Shown here in pieces: positions 23,837 to 32,345 of a stretch of DNA of 38,535 nucleotides (positions within the stretch are counted from its first letter, which is position 1; every line of letters begins with the position of its first letter). The notes below the pieces were generated by a model. That model saw only the letters and a program-made list of their open reading frames with translations. It ran no database searches and was not told the origin of the DNA. The position numbers were made by a program, and so were the translations under genes. Source of the stretch: an uncultured archaeon (GTDB lineage: Archaea > Thermoproteota > Bathyarchaeia > 40CM-2-53-6 > CALIRQ01); NCBI GenBank assembly GCA_938042195.1, contig CALIRQ010000014.1, positions 1 to 38,535 of the forward strand, given 5' to 3'.

Positions 23837-25789
23837 TCATCCCTTGGCTCTTGCCAAATCCCCCCTACCATACGGCAAGAGGGCTTGCACTTTGGAGAGG
23901 GCCTCCTCGCCGAGTGCCTTCGAGATCGCCTTAGGGAGCTTTTCGACCAAGCGATTTAGGATCGCCTCGGCCAATCTTCGGGAGGGGATTTCCCCGGGGA
24001 CCACCTCCACGAAGTATGGGGTCCTTCCCTCGACAGCAGCCCTGGGCCCGGCCAAGACCTCCATGGTATTGGGATCGATCCCTATGGCGAGCCGAAGCTC
24101 AACGCCCCTGACGTAGTTCCTGCGCCCCCTTATCATGAAGGCCCCCTTCTTCAGATATTCGCCGCTTGGGGCCCTCTTCTCAACTTGATCGGGGTTGACC
24201 CAAAATACGTCCAAGGAGCTCATCCCCTCGGCCCAAGCCTTGCTATAAGAAGCGGCCGCTATGGCCGCCTCCATCTTGGAGGCCTCATCCAGAGCCCCCC
24301 CGCATTTGACCACCACGAAGGGGGCGCCCGGGATCTCGGCGTGAAATACGACATCGCCCTCCCCCAAGTACTTCTTTATGAGGAGCTCATTGCTCGAGGA
24401 ATCCCTCCCTATGAGGACGAGCTTCCCGCTCGAAGAATGGAACCACCTGAACTTCTCATACCATTTCTTCTCGGCCTTCTTCGAGAGCCTCAATCCATTC
24501 TCAATCCGCCTCGAGAACCCCTTCTCCATCGAGGCTATTTGGGCCTCTGTCGCCTCGATTAGGGCCCTCAGCCTTTCGGCCTTCCCCTCCAACTCCTTGG
24601 CCCTTTCGTACAATAGGTTCGCGGCCTCCCCCGGCCCCATTCGCTTGGAGATCGAAAACGGCACGCCATTTAACGAAAGCCTCAATTCCCCGGAGGCCCC
24701 ATCCCATCCCAAGACCTCGATATCGCCTTCAAGAAGCCCCTTGGCGCTCTCCAATGCCTCCTCCTCGGATTTGCCCCCCTCCAAACTTGAGAAGAACGAA
24801 TGCGCAATCCATTTCACCTCATTCATCCTCGAATAGATCGCATCGGCCGCCCCCCTCAGGGGACCTATCATCTTCGAAATTCTCTCGAGCTCCTCCCTTT
24901 GGGCCCTTAGGATCCTCTCCATCCTCTCGAGCTGCTTGGAATGGGCCTCCTTAAGGAGGACCTCCTCTCTTTTCCTCTCCGTTGCCATAAAGAAATCGTC
25001 CAAGGCATCATTGAAGGAGGAATATTCCTTAACTTGAAGGCCCTCATAGAATTTCAACTTCAACGGCGTCGCATCTAAGAGGTCCCCGGAGCGATCCAGG
25101 ACCACGACCGGGCTCGGCCCTTCGGAAAGCAGGGATACGGCCGCGTTCCCTATCCTTTCGAAATCCGATGGGCTCAATCGGCTACAATCGGCATCTGGGC
25201 TCAGCCCCGCCCTGAGGGCCAGCTCCGAGGCGTAAAGCCTATTGATCCCTAGGGCCCCCATCAATGATCTCCAGAGGGGCCCTCCCATTCGCCCGAGGCA
25301 TGAGAGTTGCTCGGGCGTGAGGTATCTGGGGTCCAACCCGCCCCTTGGCGGGAGGTTAAACTCAGCGTTGGGGACTATGCTCCTATCCTTCATCCTCGCA
25401 TACTTCCATGCGAGCGATATTTTCCCATCCTTCACCAGAACCAGATTCCCCCTCTTCAACAACTCCACGTAAAGGCGGAGGGCCTCTTGGCCCCTTTCTA
25501 TTTCGATCTCGACGATCCTTTCGAACCCGACCTGTTCGATATTCGAAACCCTCGAGTCGACCAAGCGCCTCCTGAGGGCCATGCAGAGGGGGGTCGGCTC
25601 CTTGGGCTTCTTGATGGCATAGTTAGTTATGTGGATCCTCCTCCCGGGCTGGAGCAGGAGCTCGACGTTCCCGGGCCTCATCTTTATCACGAACGTATCA
25701 TCCGAGATTTGATATACGTTATCGATCACCTTACCAACGATCCTGTCTTTGAGTTCCGGGATCAGGAAGAACAGGTCGAAATTGCTCAT
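23837..25789 (-). CDS. rqcH: RqcH/NFACT family ribosome quality-control protein
   Basis: A 650-residue archaeal homologue of RqcH/NEMF/Rqc2, which binds obstructed large ribosomal subunits and supports C-terminal tailing of stalled peptides. The N-terminal NFACT-N domain is recognisable (FVIKMRPGNVELLLQPGRRIHIT, then PTPLCMALRRRLVDSRVSNIEQVGFERIVEIEI). A long coiled coil follows (around residues 290-330 and 400-460). The NFACT-R domain is near 470-560 (WYEKFRWFHSSSGKLVLIGRDSSSNELLIKKYL...VVFHAEIPGAPFVVVK). The start could be ATG 25789 (GGAAGG upstream, MSNFDLFFLIPEL) or ATG 25825. A TATA box at 25877-25888 is shared with the divergent membrane-protein gene. Confidence 0.9.
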   Translation of the reverse strand: MSNFDLFFLIPELKDRIVGKVIDNVYQISDDTFVIKMRPGNVELLLQPGRRIHITNYAIKKPKEPTPLCMALRRRLVDSRVSNIEQVGFERIVEIEIERGQEALRLYVELLKRGNLVLVKDGKISLAWKYARMKDRSIVPNAEFNLPPRGGLDPRYLTPEQLSCLGRMGGPLWRSLMGALGINRLYASELALRAGLSPDADCSRLSPSDFERIGNAAVSLLSEGPSPVVVLDRSGDLLDATPLKLKFYEGLQVKEYSSFNDALDDFFMATERKREEVLLKEAHSKQLERMERILRAQREELERISKMIGPLRGAADAIYSRMNEVKWIAHSFFSSLEGGKSEEEALESAKGLLEGDIEVLGWDGASGELRLSLNGVPFSISKRMGPGEAANLLYERAKELEGKAERLRALIEATEAQIASMEKGFSRRIENGLRLSKKAEKKWYEKFRWFHSSSGKLVLIGRDSSSNELLIKKYLGEGDVVFHAEIPGAPFVVVKCGGALDEASKMEAAIAAASYSKAWAEGMSSLDVFWVNPDQVEKRAPSGEYLKKGAFMIRGRRNYVRGVELRLAIGIDPNTMEVLAGPRAAVEGRTPYFVEVVPGEIPSRRLAEAILNRLVEKLPKAISKALGEEALSKVQALLPYGRGDLARAKG

Positions 25790-25876
25790 TGACGCCTTCC
25801 TTGCGCCGCTCCCGGGATCTGGCATGGAGGCCAACCCCCGGCCCTCCGGATCGGCCTTCGATATTGGCCAACTCAC

Positions 25877-25888
25877 CTTTTATATATC
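25877..25888. promoter_or_regulatory. Bidirectional TATA element, rqcH / small membrane protein
   Basis: CTTTTATATATC reads as a TATA box on both strands and is the only AT-rich element between the two divergent genes. Confidence 0.5.
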
Positions 25889-25933
25889 GGGATTCATAAG
25901 CCCATTAGGCTCAGCATCGCGGGATGGAAAGGA

Positions 25934-26215
25934 ATGCCATTTAATAAACCTACCCCATCATCGGTGGTCTATTGGTCGAGGCTCTTCTTGGCCATAGCGG
26001 TGGCCTTCGCCTGCCACATCCTAAGGATCGTTGGATATTATGGGCTGGGGCTGGCGATATCCGCCTTCATTTTATCATGCGTCATCATCAGGTTCTCGCC
26101 CAGCCTGTGGGGTAGCATGGGGAAGAAATATAAATTCGTCACGACCGGTATCGGGACCTACTTCTTAGTATGGTCGATGGTCTTCATTTTATTGAATACG
26201 CTCCAATATCGTTGA
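25934..26215 (+). CDS. Small three-helix membrane protein, unknown function
   Basis: A 93-residue protein with three membrane helices, roughly 11-32, 34-53 and 70-88. A basic loop, GSMGKKYKFVTTG, follows helix 2, and the tail is NTLQYR. GGAAAGGA immediately precedes the ATG. I do not recognise the family. It diverges from rqcH through a shared TATA element. The last 20 or so bases and the stop are part of a 24-bp sequence repeated exactly 60 bases further on, so the C-terminal coding end seems to have been duplicated. Confidence 0.65.
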   Translation: MPFNKPTPSSVVYWSRLFLAIAVAFACHILRIVGYYGLGLAISAFILSCVIIRFSPSLWGSMGKKYKFVTTGIGTYFLVWSMVFILLNTLQYR

Positions 26216-26278
26216 ACCTGAAAATGGGCCTTTCGAACAATGAGCCGATTTTATAATACGCTCCAATATCGTTGAACC
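26195..26278 (+). repeat. Perfect 24-bp direct repeat, 60-bp period
   Basis: The 24 bases at 26195-26218 (AATACGCTCC...GTTGAACC) recur exactly at 26255-26278. Upstream TTTTAT is also shared, with a two-base difference in spacing. The first copy encodes the end of the membrane protein and its TGA; the second is non-coding but in the same phase because 60 is a multiple of three. Confidence 0.85.
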
Positions 26279-26332
26279 CTTTGGCCGGATGCCCGCCTTT
26301 AAGCCGCTCACAATGATGGCTCCAGCCTCATC

Positions 26333-26662
26333 CTATGGGGCCGCCTTCTCGAGGGTCCTCACGTATTCCACCATGCAACTGAAGTATCCCCTATCGTACT
26401 CGGCATGGAGCTCATCCTTCGAGTGCTTTAGGAACTTCATTTTCAATTTTCTCAAATCTTGCTTCGTCAACGCATTCTTATTGAAGAAGAGGTATTTGTC
26501 ATTAGGATTTTTCTGAGCCAGCAGAAGGCCCTCGAGGGCCTTAACGAATCCCCGCTCCCACTCGGAGCCCCCTTCGCCCCCAACCCTAGATAGCTCCTTC
26601 TCAGCCTCGTTTATCTTCTTCTCAAGCAATAACCTAAAAAAATTCTTGAGATCCATCTCCAC
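26333..26662 (-). CDS. Helical protein coupled to radA, unknown function
   Basis: A 109-residue charged helical protein: MEMDLKNFFRLLLEKKINEAEKELSRV, SEWERGFVKALEGLLLAQ, then DLRKLKMKFLKHSKDELHAEYDRGYFSCMVEYVRTLEK. GTG 26662 follows the strong GAGGAGGTAA ribosome-binding site that includes the radA stop, and it overlaps the end of radA by nine bases. Coupling to radA suggests a recombination accessory role, but nothing in the sequence proves it. The gene is somewhat AT-richer than radA. No cysteine pairs, nucleotide motifs or membrane segments are visible. Confidence 0.7.
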   Translation of the reverse strand: MEMDLKNFFRLLLEKKINEAEKELSRVGGEGGSEWERGFVKALEGLLLAQKNPNDKYLFFNKNALTKQDLRKLKMKFLKHSKDELHAEYDRGYFSCMVEYVRTLEKAAP

Positions 26663-26669
26663 TCGCGCA

Positions 26670-27659
26670 TTACCTCCTCTTCTTCTGATCCTCTTCGGTG
26701 ACATCCTTCACTCCGCTCGAGGTTATCTTGAAGACGCTCTCCCCCTCCGGCAGGTAGGGACTAGAGACGAGCTTCGCTATCCTAACCGGCCCGCTCGCCG
26801 CCTTCCTGACGAATACCCTCGTATGGGAGGTGTGGGCCACTATGTGGCCCCCCACGGCCTCCAAGGGGGCCGAGAAGAAGGCATCGGGCTTCGCCATGAC
26901 CTGATTCGTGACGACGGCCGCCGCGTTGAACGCCCTCGCTAGCCTAAGCAATTTATGCATGTGATTATTCAGCTTCTGTTGCCTCTCAGCCAGCATCTCC
27001 CTCCCCAAATATTCGCTCCTGAAATGGGCTGTTAGTGAGTCTATTATTATCAATTTTATGTTATTTTCCTTTATTATCCTATCGGCCTTCTCCAATATCA
27101 GTATTTGATGATCGCTGTTATATGCCTCGCTATATATTATGCGTTGCGAAACGGAATCCGGATCTAGTCCCAAGTCTTGGGACATCCTCACTATCCACTC
27201 CGGCCTGAAGGTCTGCTCGGTGTCCACGTAGAGCGCGCCCCCATCCAACCCTCCCTTATCTAGGGGTAGTTGAACGTTCACAGAGAGCTGATGGCAAAGT
27301 ACGCTCTTTCCGACACCGTACTCCCCATAGAATTCGGTTATCGTTTGGGTCTCTATTCCGCCGCCGAGAAGCTCGTCGATCGCCTTACTGCCCGTTGTTA
27401 GCCTGAGGACGTTCTGCCTCATCCTTATGAGCTCCTTAGCCGGGATGAATGTGAGCGCTATGCTATCCCGAGCCTCGGAAATGATCCTCTGGGCCTGCTT
27501 CTCCCCGATGCCGGCCGGGATCAGCTCTTTGACCGTGGCGGTCGCCAAGGATTCTATCGTGTGGAAGCCCATCTCCCTGAGCTTATCCGCCGTCGCCGGC
27601 CCGACGCCGGGTATGTCCTCTATGAACTCGTACTTCCTCTTCGCTGGTTCCAAGCCCAA
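26670..27659 (-). CDS. radA: RadA recombinase
   Basis: Archaeal RecA/Rad51 homologue, 329 residues, the standard length. It forms filaments on single-stranded DNA and performs strand exchange. The helix-hairpin-helix N-domain is residues 12-65 (EDIPGVGPATADKLREMGF...GIGEKQAQRIISEAR), followed by the FIPAKELIRMR linker that includes the polymerisation motif. Walker A is GEYGVGKS (112-119), slightly unlike the usual GEFGSGKT. Walker B is LIIIDSLTAHF. The NHMHKLLRLARAFNAAAVVTNQV region and C-terminal GGHIVAHTSHTRVFVRK are normal. The start is TTG 27659, with TATA-like DNA at 27688-27710. Confidence 0.96.
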   Translation of the reverse strand: MGLEPAKRKYEFIEDIPGVGPATADKLREMGFHTIESLATATVKELIPAGIGEKQAQRIISEARDSIALTFIPAKELIRMRQNVLRLTTGSKAIDELLGGGIETQTITEFYGEYGVGKSVLCHQLSVNVQLPLDKGGLDGGALYVDTEQTFRPEWIVRMSQDLGLDPDSVSQRIIYSEAYNSDHQILILEKADRIIKENNIKLIIIDSLTAHFRSEYLGREMLAERQQKLNNHMHKLLRLARAFNAAAVVTNQVMAKPDAFFSAPLEAVGGHIVAHTSHTRVFVRKAASGPVRIAKLVSSPYLPEGESVFKITSSGVKDVTEEDQKKRR

Positions 27660-27687
27660 TACCGAGTCTCCCGCGATCTTCGTGGAA

Positions 27688-27710
27688 GATAAAAGTTGCC
27701 CTTATATAAG
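27688..27710 (-). promoter_or_regulatory. radA promoter
   Basis: Two TATA-like elements, AACTTTTATCTT (27687-27698) and CTTATATAAG (27701-27710), precede the radA TTG by 30 to 50 bases; either would give a leader shorter than 25 bases. Confidence 0.5.
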
Positions 27711-27772
27711 CTTGAGGAGCTCCGAATGCCCCGGAGGGATCGATGAAAATGTCCCTTGGCTCTCGGAAAAGG

Positions 27773-27782
27773 CTTTTATATC
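27773..27782 (+). promoter_or_regulatory. TATA box of the LSm gene
   Basis: CTTTTATATC lies about 45 bases before TTG 27822, giving a predicted leader near 20 bases that contains GAGGGTG (27805-27811). Confidence 0.5.
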
Positions 27783-27821
27783 TTTACCCAAAATCTCAGT
27801 TCAAGAGGGTGTGTAGGCGCT

Positions 27822-28055
27822 TTGGAGCCTTCGAGGAAGCCCTTGAACCTCTTGATGAGGAGGTCGAAGAGGGAGGTCATGGTAAAACTGAAGAATAATA
27901 CGGAATATAGGGGGACGATGGTGGATTGCGATAGCCATATGAACATAGTCTTGGAGGGGGCGACCAAATTCAACAACGATAGCCCCATTGCCAGCTTCGG
28001 AAGCGTGATCGTGAGGGGGAACAACATACTATACGTTTGCATCCCCCCGGAATAG
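27822..28055 (+). CDS. LSm/Sm-like RNA-binding protein
   Basis: A 77-residue archaeal Sm protein that should form a heptameric ring binding U-rich RNA. The Sm1 motif is VMVKLKNNTEYRGTMVDCDSHMNIVLEGA (residues 20-48) and Sm2 is FGSVIVRGNNILYVCIPP (58-75), with N64-type RGNN in place of RGDN. The start is TTG 27822 (MEPSRKPLNLLMRRSKREVMVK). GAGGGTG sits ten bases upstream and the promoter is placed correctly for this start rather than for the longer open frame beginning at 27756, which would cover the TATA box. It diverges from radA and converges on pyrG. Confidence 0.92.
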   Translation: MEPSRKPLNLLMRRSKREVMVKLKNNTEYRGTMVDCDSHMNIVLEGATKFNNDSPIASFGSVIVRGNNILYVCIPPE

Positions 28056-28118
28056 ACCGCTCGAGGCGCCAGGCCGGCCCTTGGCCGGGCCCCCGGCGAT
28101 GAGCCCTCCCAGCCATTC

Positions 28119-29849
28119 TTACGGCTTGGATCGGCCGAGCCTTCTCTCCAAGCAGGCCCTCACGAACCCCAGATAGGGAGGGGAGGGCCTGTTGGGCCTT
28201 GATTTGAACTCAGCGTGGAACTGCGTCGCCATAAAGAAGCGCATCCCCGGCAATTCGACGATCTCCGCCCTCAGGCCATCCTCGCTCATCCCGGAGAAGA
28301 CGAGCCCGCCACGCTCCAAGGCCTCCAGATACCTCGGGTTCACCTCATACCTATGCCTATGCCGCTCGGTTAAGATCTTCTTCCCGTAGAGGCGCATCGC
28401 CATGCTCCCCTCCTTCAGGACTATCCTATGGGCCCCGAGCCGCATCGTGGAGCCCATCAGGTTGATCGACTTCTGCTCCGGCATAAGGTCTATGACTGGG
28501 CTCTTCGTGTAGGGATCTATCTCGGTGCTGTTCGCGTCCTTGAACCCTATCGATCTGGCGAACTCCACTATCGAAAGCTGGAATCCATAGCAGATGCCCA
28601 AGAAGGGGATATCGTTGGATCTGGCAAAGGATATGGCCCTTATCTTCCCCTCCGCGCCGCGGGCCCCGAAGCCGCCGGGTATGAGTATCCCATCGTAGTC
28701 CCTTAGGAGCTCGAGCCCCTCCTCATCCTCCTCGAACTCCTCCGTGCCGATCCAATCTATATGGACCTTGGAGTCGCAGGCGGCGCCGGAATGCTTAAGG
28801 GCCTCGTTAACGCTAACGTAGGAATCCGCCAGCTCGGTGTATTTCCCGCACATGGCTATCCTGACCGAATATCTCGGCTCGATGAACCTCTTCACGAGGG
28901 CCCTCCAATTGGACCAATCGGGCTGGCTGCTCCCCCTTAGGCCGAACCTCTCAACTAGGTAGTCTCCAGCCCCCTGCTCGTCCAATATCAATGGGATCTG
29001 ATAAATGCTCTCCACATCGGGGGATGTGAATACGGCGCGCTCCTCGACGTTGCAGAACAGCGCTATCTTCTTCTTCGAGGTCTCAGATAGGGGCCTTTTG
29101 CTCCTTGCGATTATGGCATCGGGCTGTATTCCGATCCTCCTGAGCTCTTGAATGCTGTGCTGCGTGGGCTTCGTCTTCTGCTCGCCAACGACATCTAAAA
29201 CCGGGACGAGGGTCACGTGGACGTTGATGACGTTCCCGAAACCCTCCTCCAGCCTCATCTGCCTCGCCGCCTCCAAGAATGGGAGGCCCTCTATGTCGCC
29301 GACCGTTCCCCCTATCTCCACCAAGACCACATCGACCGGGTATTTGGCTGCGATCCCCTTTATCCTGGATTTTATCTCATCCGTCACATGGGGTATTATC
29401 TGGACGCATTTCCCGAGGAGATCTCCCCTCCTCTCCTTCTCTATCACCGATAAGTAGATCTGCCCAGTGGTTATGTTATGTTCCTTCGTCAGGTTCAAGT
29501 CGAGGAACCTCTCGTAGGTCCCGATGTCCATATCCACCTCCCCGCCGTCCTCGGTTACGAATACCTCCCCGTGGACCAATGGGTTCATGGTCCCCGCATC
29601 AACGTTGAGGTATGGGTCTATCTTCATCACCGTGACCGAGAAGCCCCTCGCCTGCAATATCTTCCCCAGGGAGGCCGTGGCTACGCCCTTGCCTATCCCG
29701 GACATGACGCCGCCGGTCACGAAGAGGTACTTGGCTCGCTTCCCATTTAATCGGGCCACTCCAAAGTCCGTATCAGCCCACCCCGGCCGTTCGGATCCTT
29801 CGTCGCCATCGTTGCCCTCTGGCTTTTCGATCATTATAAAATTACCCAA
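28119..29849 (-). CDS. pyrG: CTP synthase
   Basis: Makes CTP from UTP, ATP and glutamine, the last step of pyrimidine nucleotide synthesis; 576 residues. The synthase domain has [15 protein letters not shown] (near 42-56), [16 protein letters not shown] and [24 protein letters not shown]. The glutaminase domain has [14 protein letters not shown], the nucleophile elbow GICYGFQ (Cys) and TQFHAEF (His, Glu). Compared with typical proteins starting about seven residues before VTGG, this one has about 35 extra, acidic N-terminal residues ([21 protein letters not shown]). The start is TTG 29849 with GGAG just upstream, or ATG 29834. The promoter is shared with hypC. Confidence 0.96.
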   Translation of the reverse strand: MGNFIMIEKPEGNDGDEGSERPGWADTDFGVARLNGKRAKYLFVTGGVMSGIGKGVATASLGKILQARGFSVTVMKIDPYLNVDAGTMNPLVHGEVFVTEDGGEVDMDIGTYERFLDLNLTKEHNITTGQIYLSVIEKERRGDLLGKCVQIIPHVTDEIKSRIKGIAAKYPVDVVLVEIGGTVGDIEGLPFLEAARQMRLEEGFGNVINVHVTLVPVLDVVGEQKTKPTQHSIQELRRIGIQPDAIIARSKRPLSETSKKKIALFCNVEERAVFTSPDVESIYQIPLILDEQGAGDYLVERFGLRGSSQPDWSNWRALVKRFIEPRYSVRIAMCGKYTELADSYVSVNEALKHSGAACDSKVHIDWIGTEEFEEDEEGLELLRDYDGILIPGGFGARGAEGKIRAISFARSNDIPFLGICYGFQLSIVEFARSIGFKDANSTEIDPYTKSPVIDLMPEQKSINLMGSTMRLGAHRIVLKEGSMAMRLYGKKILTERHRHRYEVNPRYLEALERGGLVFSGMSEDGLRAEIVELPGMRFFMATQFHAEFKSRPNRPSPPYLGFVRACLERRLGRSKP

Positions 29850-29888
29850 TGGCTCCTATGGGGGCCGACCGGGCGGCGCTGAGAACAA

Positions 29889-29900
29889 ACTATATTTAAG
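29889..29900. promoter_or_regulatory. Bidirectional TATA element, pyrG / hypC
   Basis: ACTATATTTAAG reads CTTAAATATAGT on the other strand. It lies about 25-35 bases from the hypC ATG (29925) and 40-50 from the pyrG TTG (29849). Confidence 0.6.
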
Positions 29901-29924
29901 CGCGCTTCATCATCCGGCTGCGAG

Positions 29925-30146
29925 ATGTGCCTAGCGATCCCGGGGAGGGTCATCGAGGTCGAGGGCGGATTGGCTAAGGTAGACTTCGGAGGGGTTATGA
30001 GGGAGGTCGACGTTTCCTTGGTCAACCCCAAGGTCGGGGACTACGTGATAGTCCACGCGGGCTTCGCCATACAGATACTCGATGAGGAGGAAGCCAGGAA
30101 GACGTTGGAGCTATGGGACGAGATATTCAAGCTGGGCGCGGAATAG
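29925..30146 (+). CDS. hypC: [NiFe]-hydrogenase maturation chaperone HypC
   Basis: A 73-residue HypC/HupF protein beginning MCLAIPGRV, with the essential Cys2 that carries the Fe(CN)2CO precursor together with HypD and binds the hydrogenase large subunit. The rest is the standard small OB fold (EVEGGLAKVDFGGVMREVDVSLV...GDYVIVHAGFAIQILDEEEA). The ATG is within seven bases of the predicted transcription start. HypD follows at once. No hydrogenase structural genes are in the window. Confidence 0.96.
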   Translation: MCLAIPGRVIEVEGGLAKVDFGGVMREVDVSLVNPKVGDYVIVHAGFAIQILDEEEARKTLELWDEIFKLGAE

Positions 30147-30163
30147 GCGGGCGGCGTTTGAAT

Positions 30164-31291
30164 ATGGGCGCGGAGGCCCATCCCATACAACCGAGGTTCA
30201 GGGATAGGGGCTTGGCCGAGAGGATCTTGGAGGGGATAAGGGACCTTGGGGTGGAGGCGAACATAATGCACGTCTGCGGAACGCACCAGGATACGATCAT
30301 GCGCTTCGGGCTCGATCCGCTCCTAAGGGGATGCGGCATCAGGGTCATATCCGGGCCCGGATGCCCCGTTTGTGTTACGACGCAAAGGGAGTATGAGGAG
30401 GCGGGGCTTTTGATGGAGAAGGGGAAGATCATAGCCACTTTCGGGGATGCCGCTAGGGTTAGGGGGCCGAGGGGCTCGCTGCTAGATCGGCGGGCGGAGG
30501 GCGGGGACATAAGGGTCGTATACGGCGTAAGGGATGCGGCCGATATCTCCAAAAGGTTGGGAAAGGAGGTCGTTTTCTTGGCCATAGGGTTCGAAACGAC
30601 GGCCCCGGGCACCGCCTCCTTATTGCTCTCCGATCCTCCGGAGGGCTTCTCGATATTATGCTGCCACCGCTACATACCCCCCGTGCTTGATGCCATATTG
30701 GGGATGGGGGAGGTTGGAATACAAGGCTTCATACAACCGGGCCACGTGAGCACGATAATAGGGGTCAAGCCCTATGAGCGCCTTTCCTCCAAATATGGAA
30801 TCCCGCAGGTCATCGCCGGGTTCGAGCCATTGGATGTGCTCGCCGCGGTCTACATGCTCGCCAAGCAGATAAGGGATGGAAGGGCAGAAGTGGAGAACGA
30901 GTATACTAGGGCCGTTAGATATGAGGGGAACCCCAAGGCCCTCGAAGCGATGGATCGGGTCTTCGAGCCCGTGGACATCCCTTGGCGCGGCTTTCCCGTC
31001 GTGCCCGGATCCGGAATGGCCTTGAGGAAGGAGTTTGAGGCGTATGACGCGAGGAAGGTTTACGAGGATGAGCTATCGGATGTGGCCGCGCTGGAGATCT
31101 CGGAGGATCCGAATTGTAGATGCGGGGAGGTCCTTCGAGGGGTCGCCGAGCCCGAGGATTGCCCCCTATTCGGGACCGCTTGCAACCCCGCGCATCCCCG
31201 CGGCCCCTGCATGGTTTCGATAGAGGGGGCTTGCTTCATAAGCTATAGGTACGGGCCCCGGGCGCGGGCCGGGCTCGGTCAAAGGGCATAA
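30164..31291 (+). CDS. hypD: [NiFe]-hydrogenase maturation protein HypD
   Basis: An iron-sulfur scaffold on which the Fe(CN)2CO unit of [NiFe] hydrogenase is built; 375 residues. Conserved features are MHVCGTHQ (near 33-40), ISGPGCPVCVT (near 63-73), FLAIGFETTAPGTA, CCHRYIPP, GFIQPGHVSTIIG, and the C-terminal cysteine cluster CRCGEVLRG...CPLFGTACNPAHPRGPCMVSIEGAC that holds the 4Fe-4S cluster. The start is ATG 30164, with TTG 30158 as alternative, 17 bases past the hypC stop. hypE is not next in line: it lies on the other strand beyond an ABC exporter. Confidence 0.95.
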   Translation: MGAEAHPIQPRFRDRGLAERILEGIRDLGVEANIMHVCGTHQDTIMRFGLDPLLRGCGIRVISGPGCPVCVTTQREYEEAGLLMEKGKIIATFGDAARVRGPRGSLLDRRAEGGDIRVVYGVRDAADISKRLGKEVVFLAIGFETTAPGTASLLLSDPPEGFSILCCHRYIPPVLDAILGMGEVGIQGFIQPGHVSTIIGVKPYERLSSKYGIPQVIAGFEPLDVLAAVYMLAKQIRDGRAEVENEYTRAVRYEGNPKALEAMDRVFEPVDIPWRGFPVVPGSGMALRKEFEAYDARKVYEDELSDVAALEISEDPNCRCGEVLRGVAEPEDCPLFGTACNPAHPRGPCMVSIEGACFISYRYGPRARAGLGQRA

Positions 31292-31330
31292 TGGCGGTTA
31301 TGGCCAAAGGCCTTGGCGGCGAATCGGCCG

Positions 31331-32341
31331 ATGGGCGGGCTGAAGGAATTGGCGGTAGAGGTCAAGGGGCTTGTGAAGGCATACGAGGGCGGATTCAGGG
31401 CATTGAATGGCGTCGATCTGGAGGTGGGGGCCGAGAGGATATTTGCCCTATTGGGCCCGAACGGCGCTGGGAAGACGACGCTGATGAGGATATTGACGAC
31501 CCAGCTCAGCCCTACATCTGGGGAGGCCCGCGTCTTCGGGCTGGATGTGGTCCGCGAGGGCGCGAAGGTGAGGAAGCTCATCGGCTACGTGCCCCAAGAG
31601 ATGAGCGTTTGGACCGACATAAGCGGCTATGAGAACCTCCTCACTTACGCCGAGATATATGGCGTGGCGCCGAGCGAAAGGAAAGGGATCGTATGGAGCT
31701 TGTTGGAATACATGGGCTTAGGCGATGTCGCTCACAACCTCGTCAAAACCTATTCTGGCGGGATGATCAGGAGGCTCGAGGTCGCTTGCGCAATGTTGAT
31801 CAGGCCCAGGATAATGTTCTTGGATGAGCCGACCATCGGCTTGGACCCATCCGCCAGAAAGCTCGTTTGGGAGAGGCTCTCCTCCTTCAGGAGAGAATAC
31901 GGCACAACGATATTCTTCAATACGCACTACATGGACGAAGCCGACCTATACTCCGATGAGATGGCGATAATAAACGCTGGAAGGATAGTGGCGTTGGGCT
32001 CGGGCGATGAGCTCAAGCGATCGGTTGGTAGGGAGGTAATCCTGTTGGGCCTTGGGGAGGATGCCGTTATGGAGAGGGTTCTTGATAAGATTAGGGAGCT
32101 GGAATCGGTCGGTTACGTCATCGCTAACGGATCGGAGCTTAGCGTGATCGTTGATGAGGCCGAAACCGCATTGCCGCGCCTAATGGAGGCCCTGAGGAGG
32201 GAGGGGATATCGATCAAGAAGATTTCCATGAGCAAGCCCACATTGGACGATGCCTTCCTGAAGTATGCTGGCATCAGGTTTGAATCGAAGGGGAGGATCA
32301 GCGAGGTCAGGCAAATGAGGCGAATGATAAGGAGGGGATAG
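31331..32341 (+). CDS. ABC exporter ATP-binding subunit (DrrA/CcmA-like)
   Basis: A 336-residue ATPase for an ABC-2 type exporter: Walker A GPNGAGKTT (near 43-51), Q-loop YVPQE, signature YSGGM, Walker B RIMFLDEPTIGLDP and H-loop NTHYMDEAD. The C-terminal 100 residues (from GLGEDAVMERVL) form the accessory domain of DrrA-type subunits, ending in ISMSKPTLDDAFLKYAG. The start could be TTG 31313 or ATG 31331; I prefer the ATG. The permease gene begins five bases after the stop. The substrate is unknown: this group exports drugs, lipids or glycans. It lies 40 bases behind hypD, so it may be co-transcribed. Confidence 0.92.
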   Translation: MGGLKELAVEVKGLVKAYEGGFRALNGVDLEVGAERIFALLGPNGAGKTTLMRILTTQLSPTSGEARVFGLDVVREGAKVRKLIGYVPQEMSVWTDISGYENLLTYAEIYGVAPSERKGIVWSLLEYMGLGDVAHNLVKTYSGGMIRRLEVACAMLIRPRIMFLDEPTIGLDPSARKLVWERLSSFRREYGTTIFFNTHYMDEADLYSDEMAIINAGRIVALGSGDELKRSVGREVILLGLGEDAVMERVLDKIRELESVGYVIANGSELSVIVDEAETALPRLMEALRREGISIKKISMSKPTLDDAFLKYAGIRFESKGRISEVRQMRRMIRRG

Positions 32342-32345
32342 GGCC

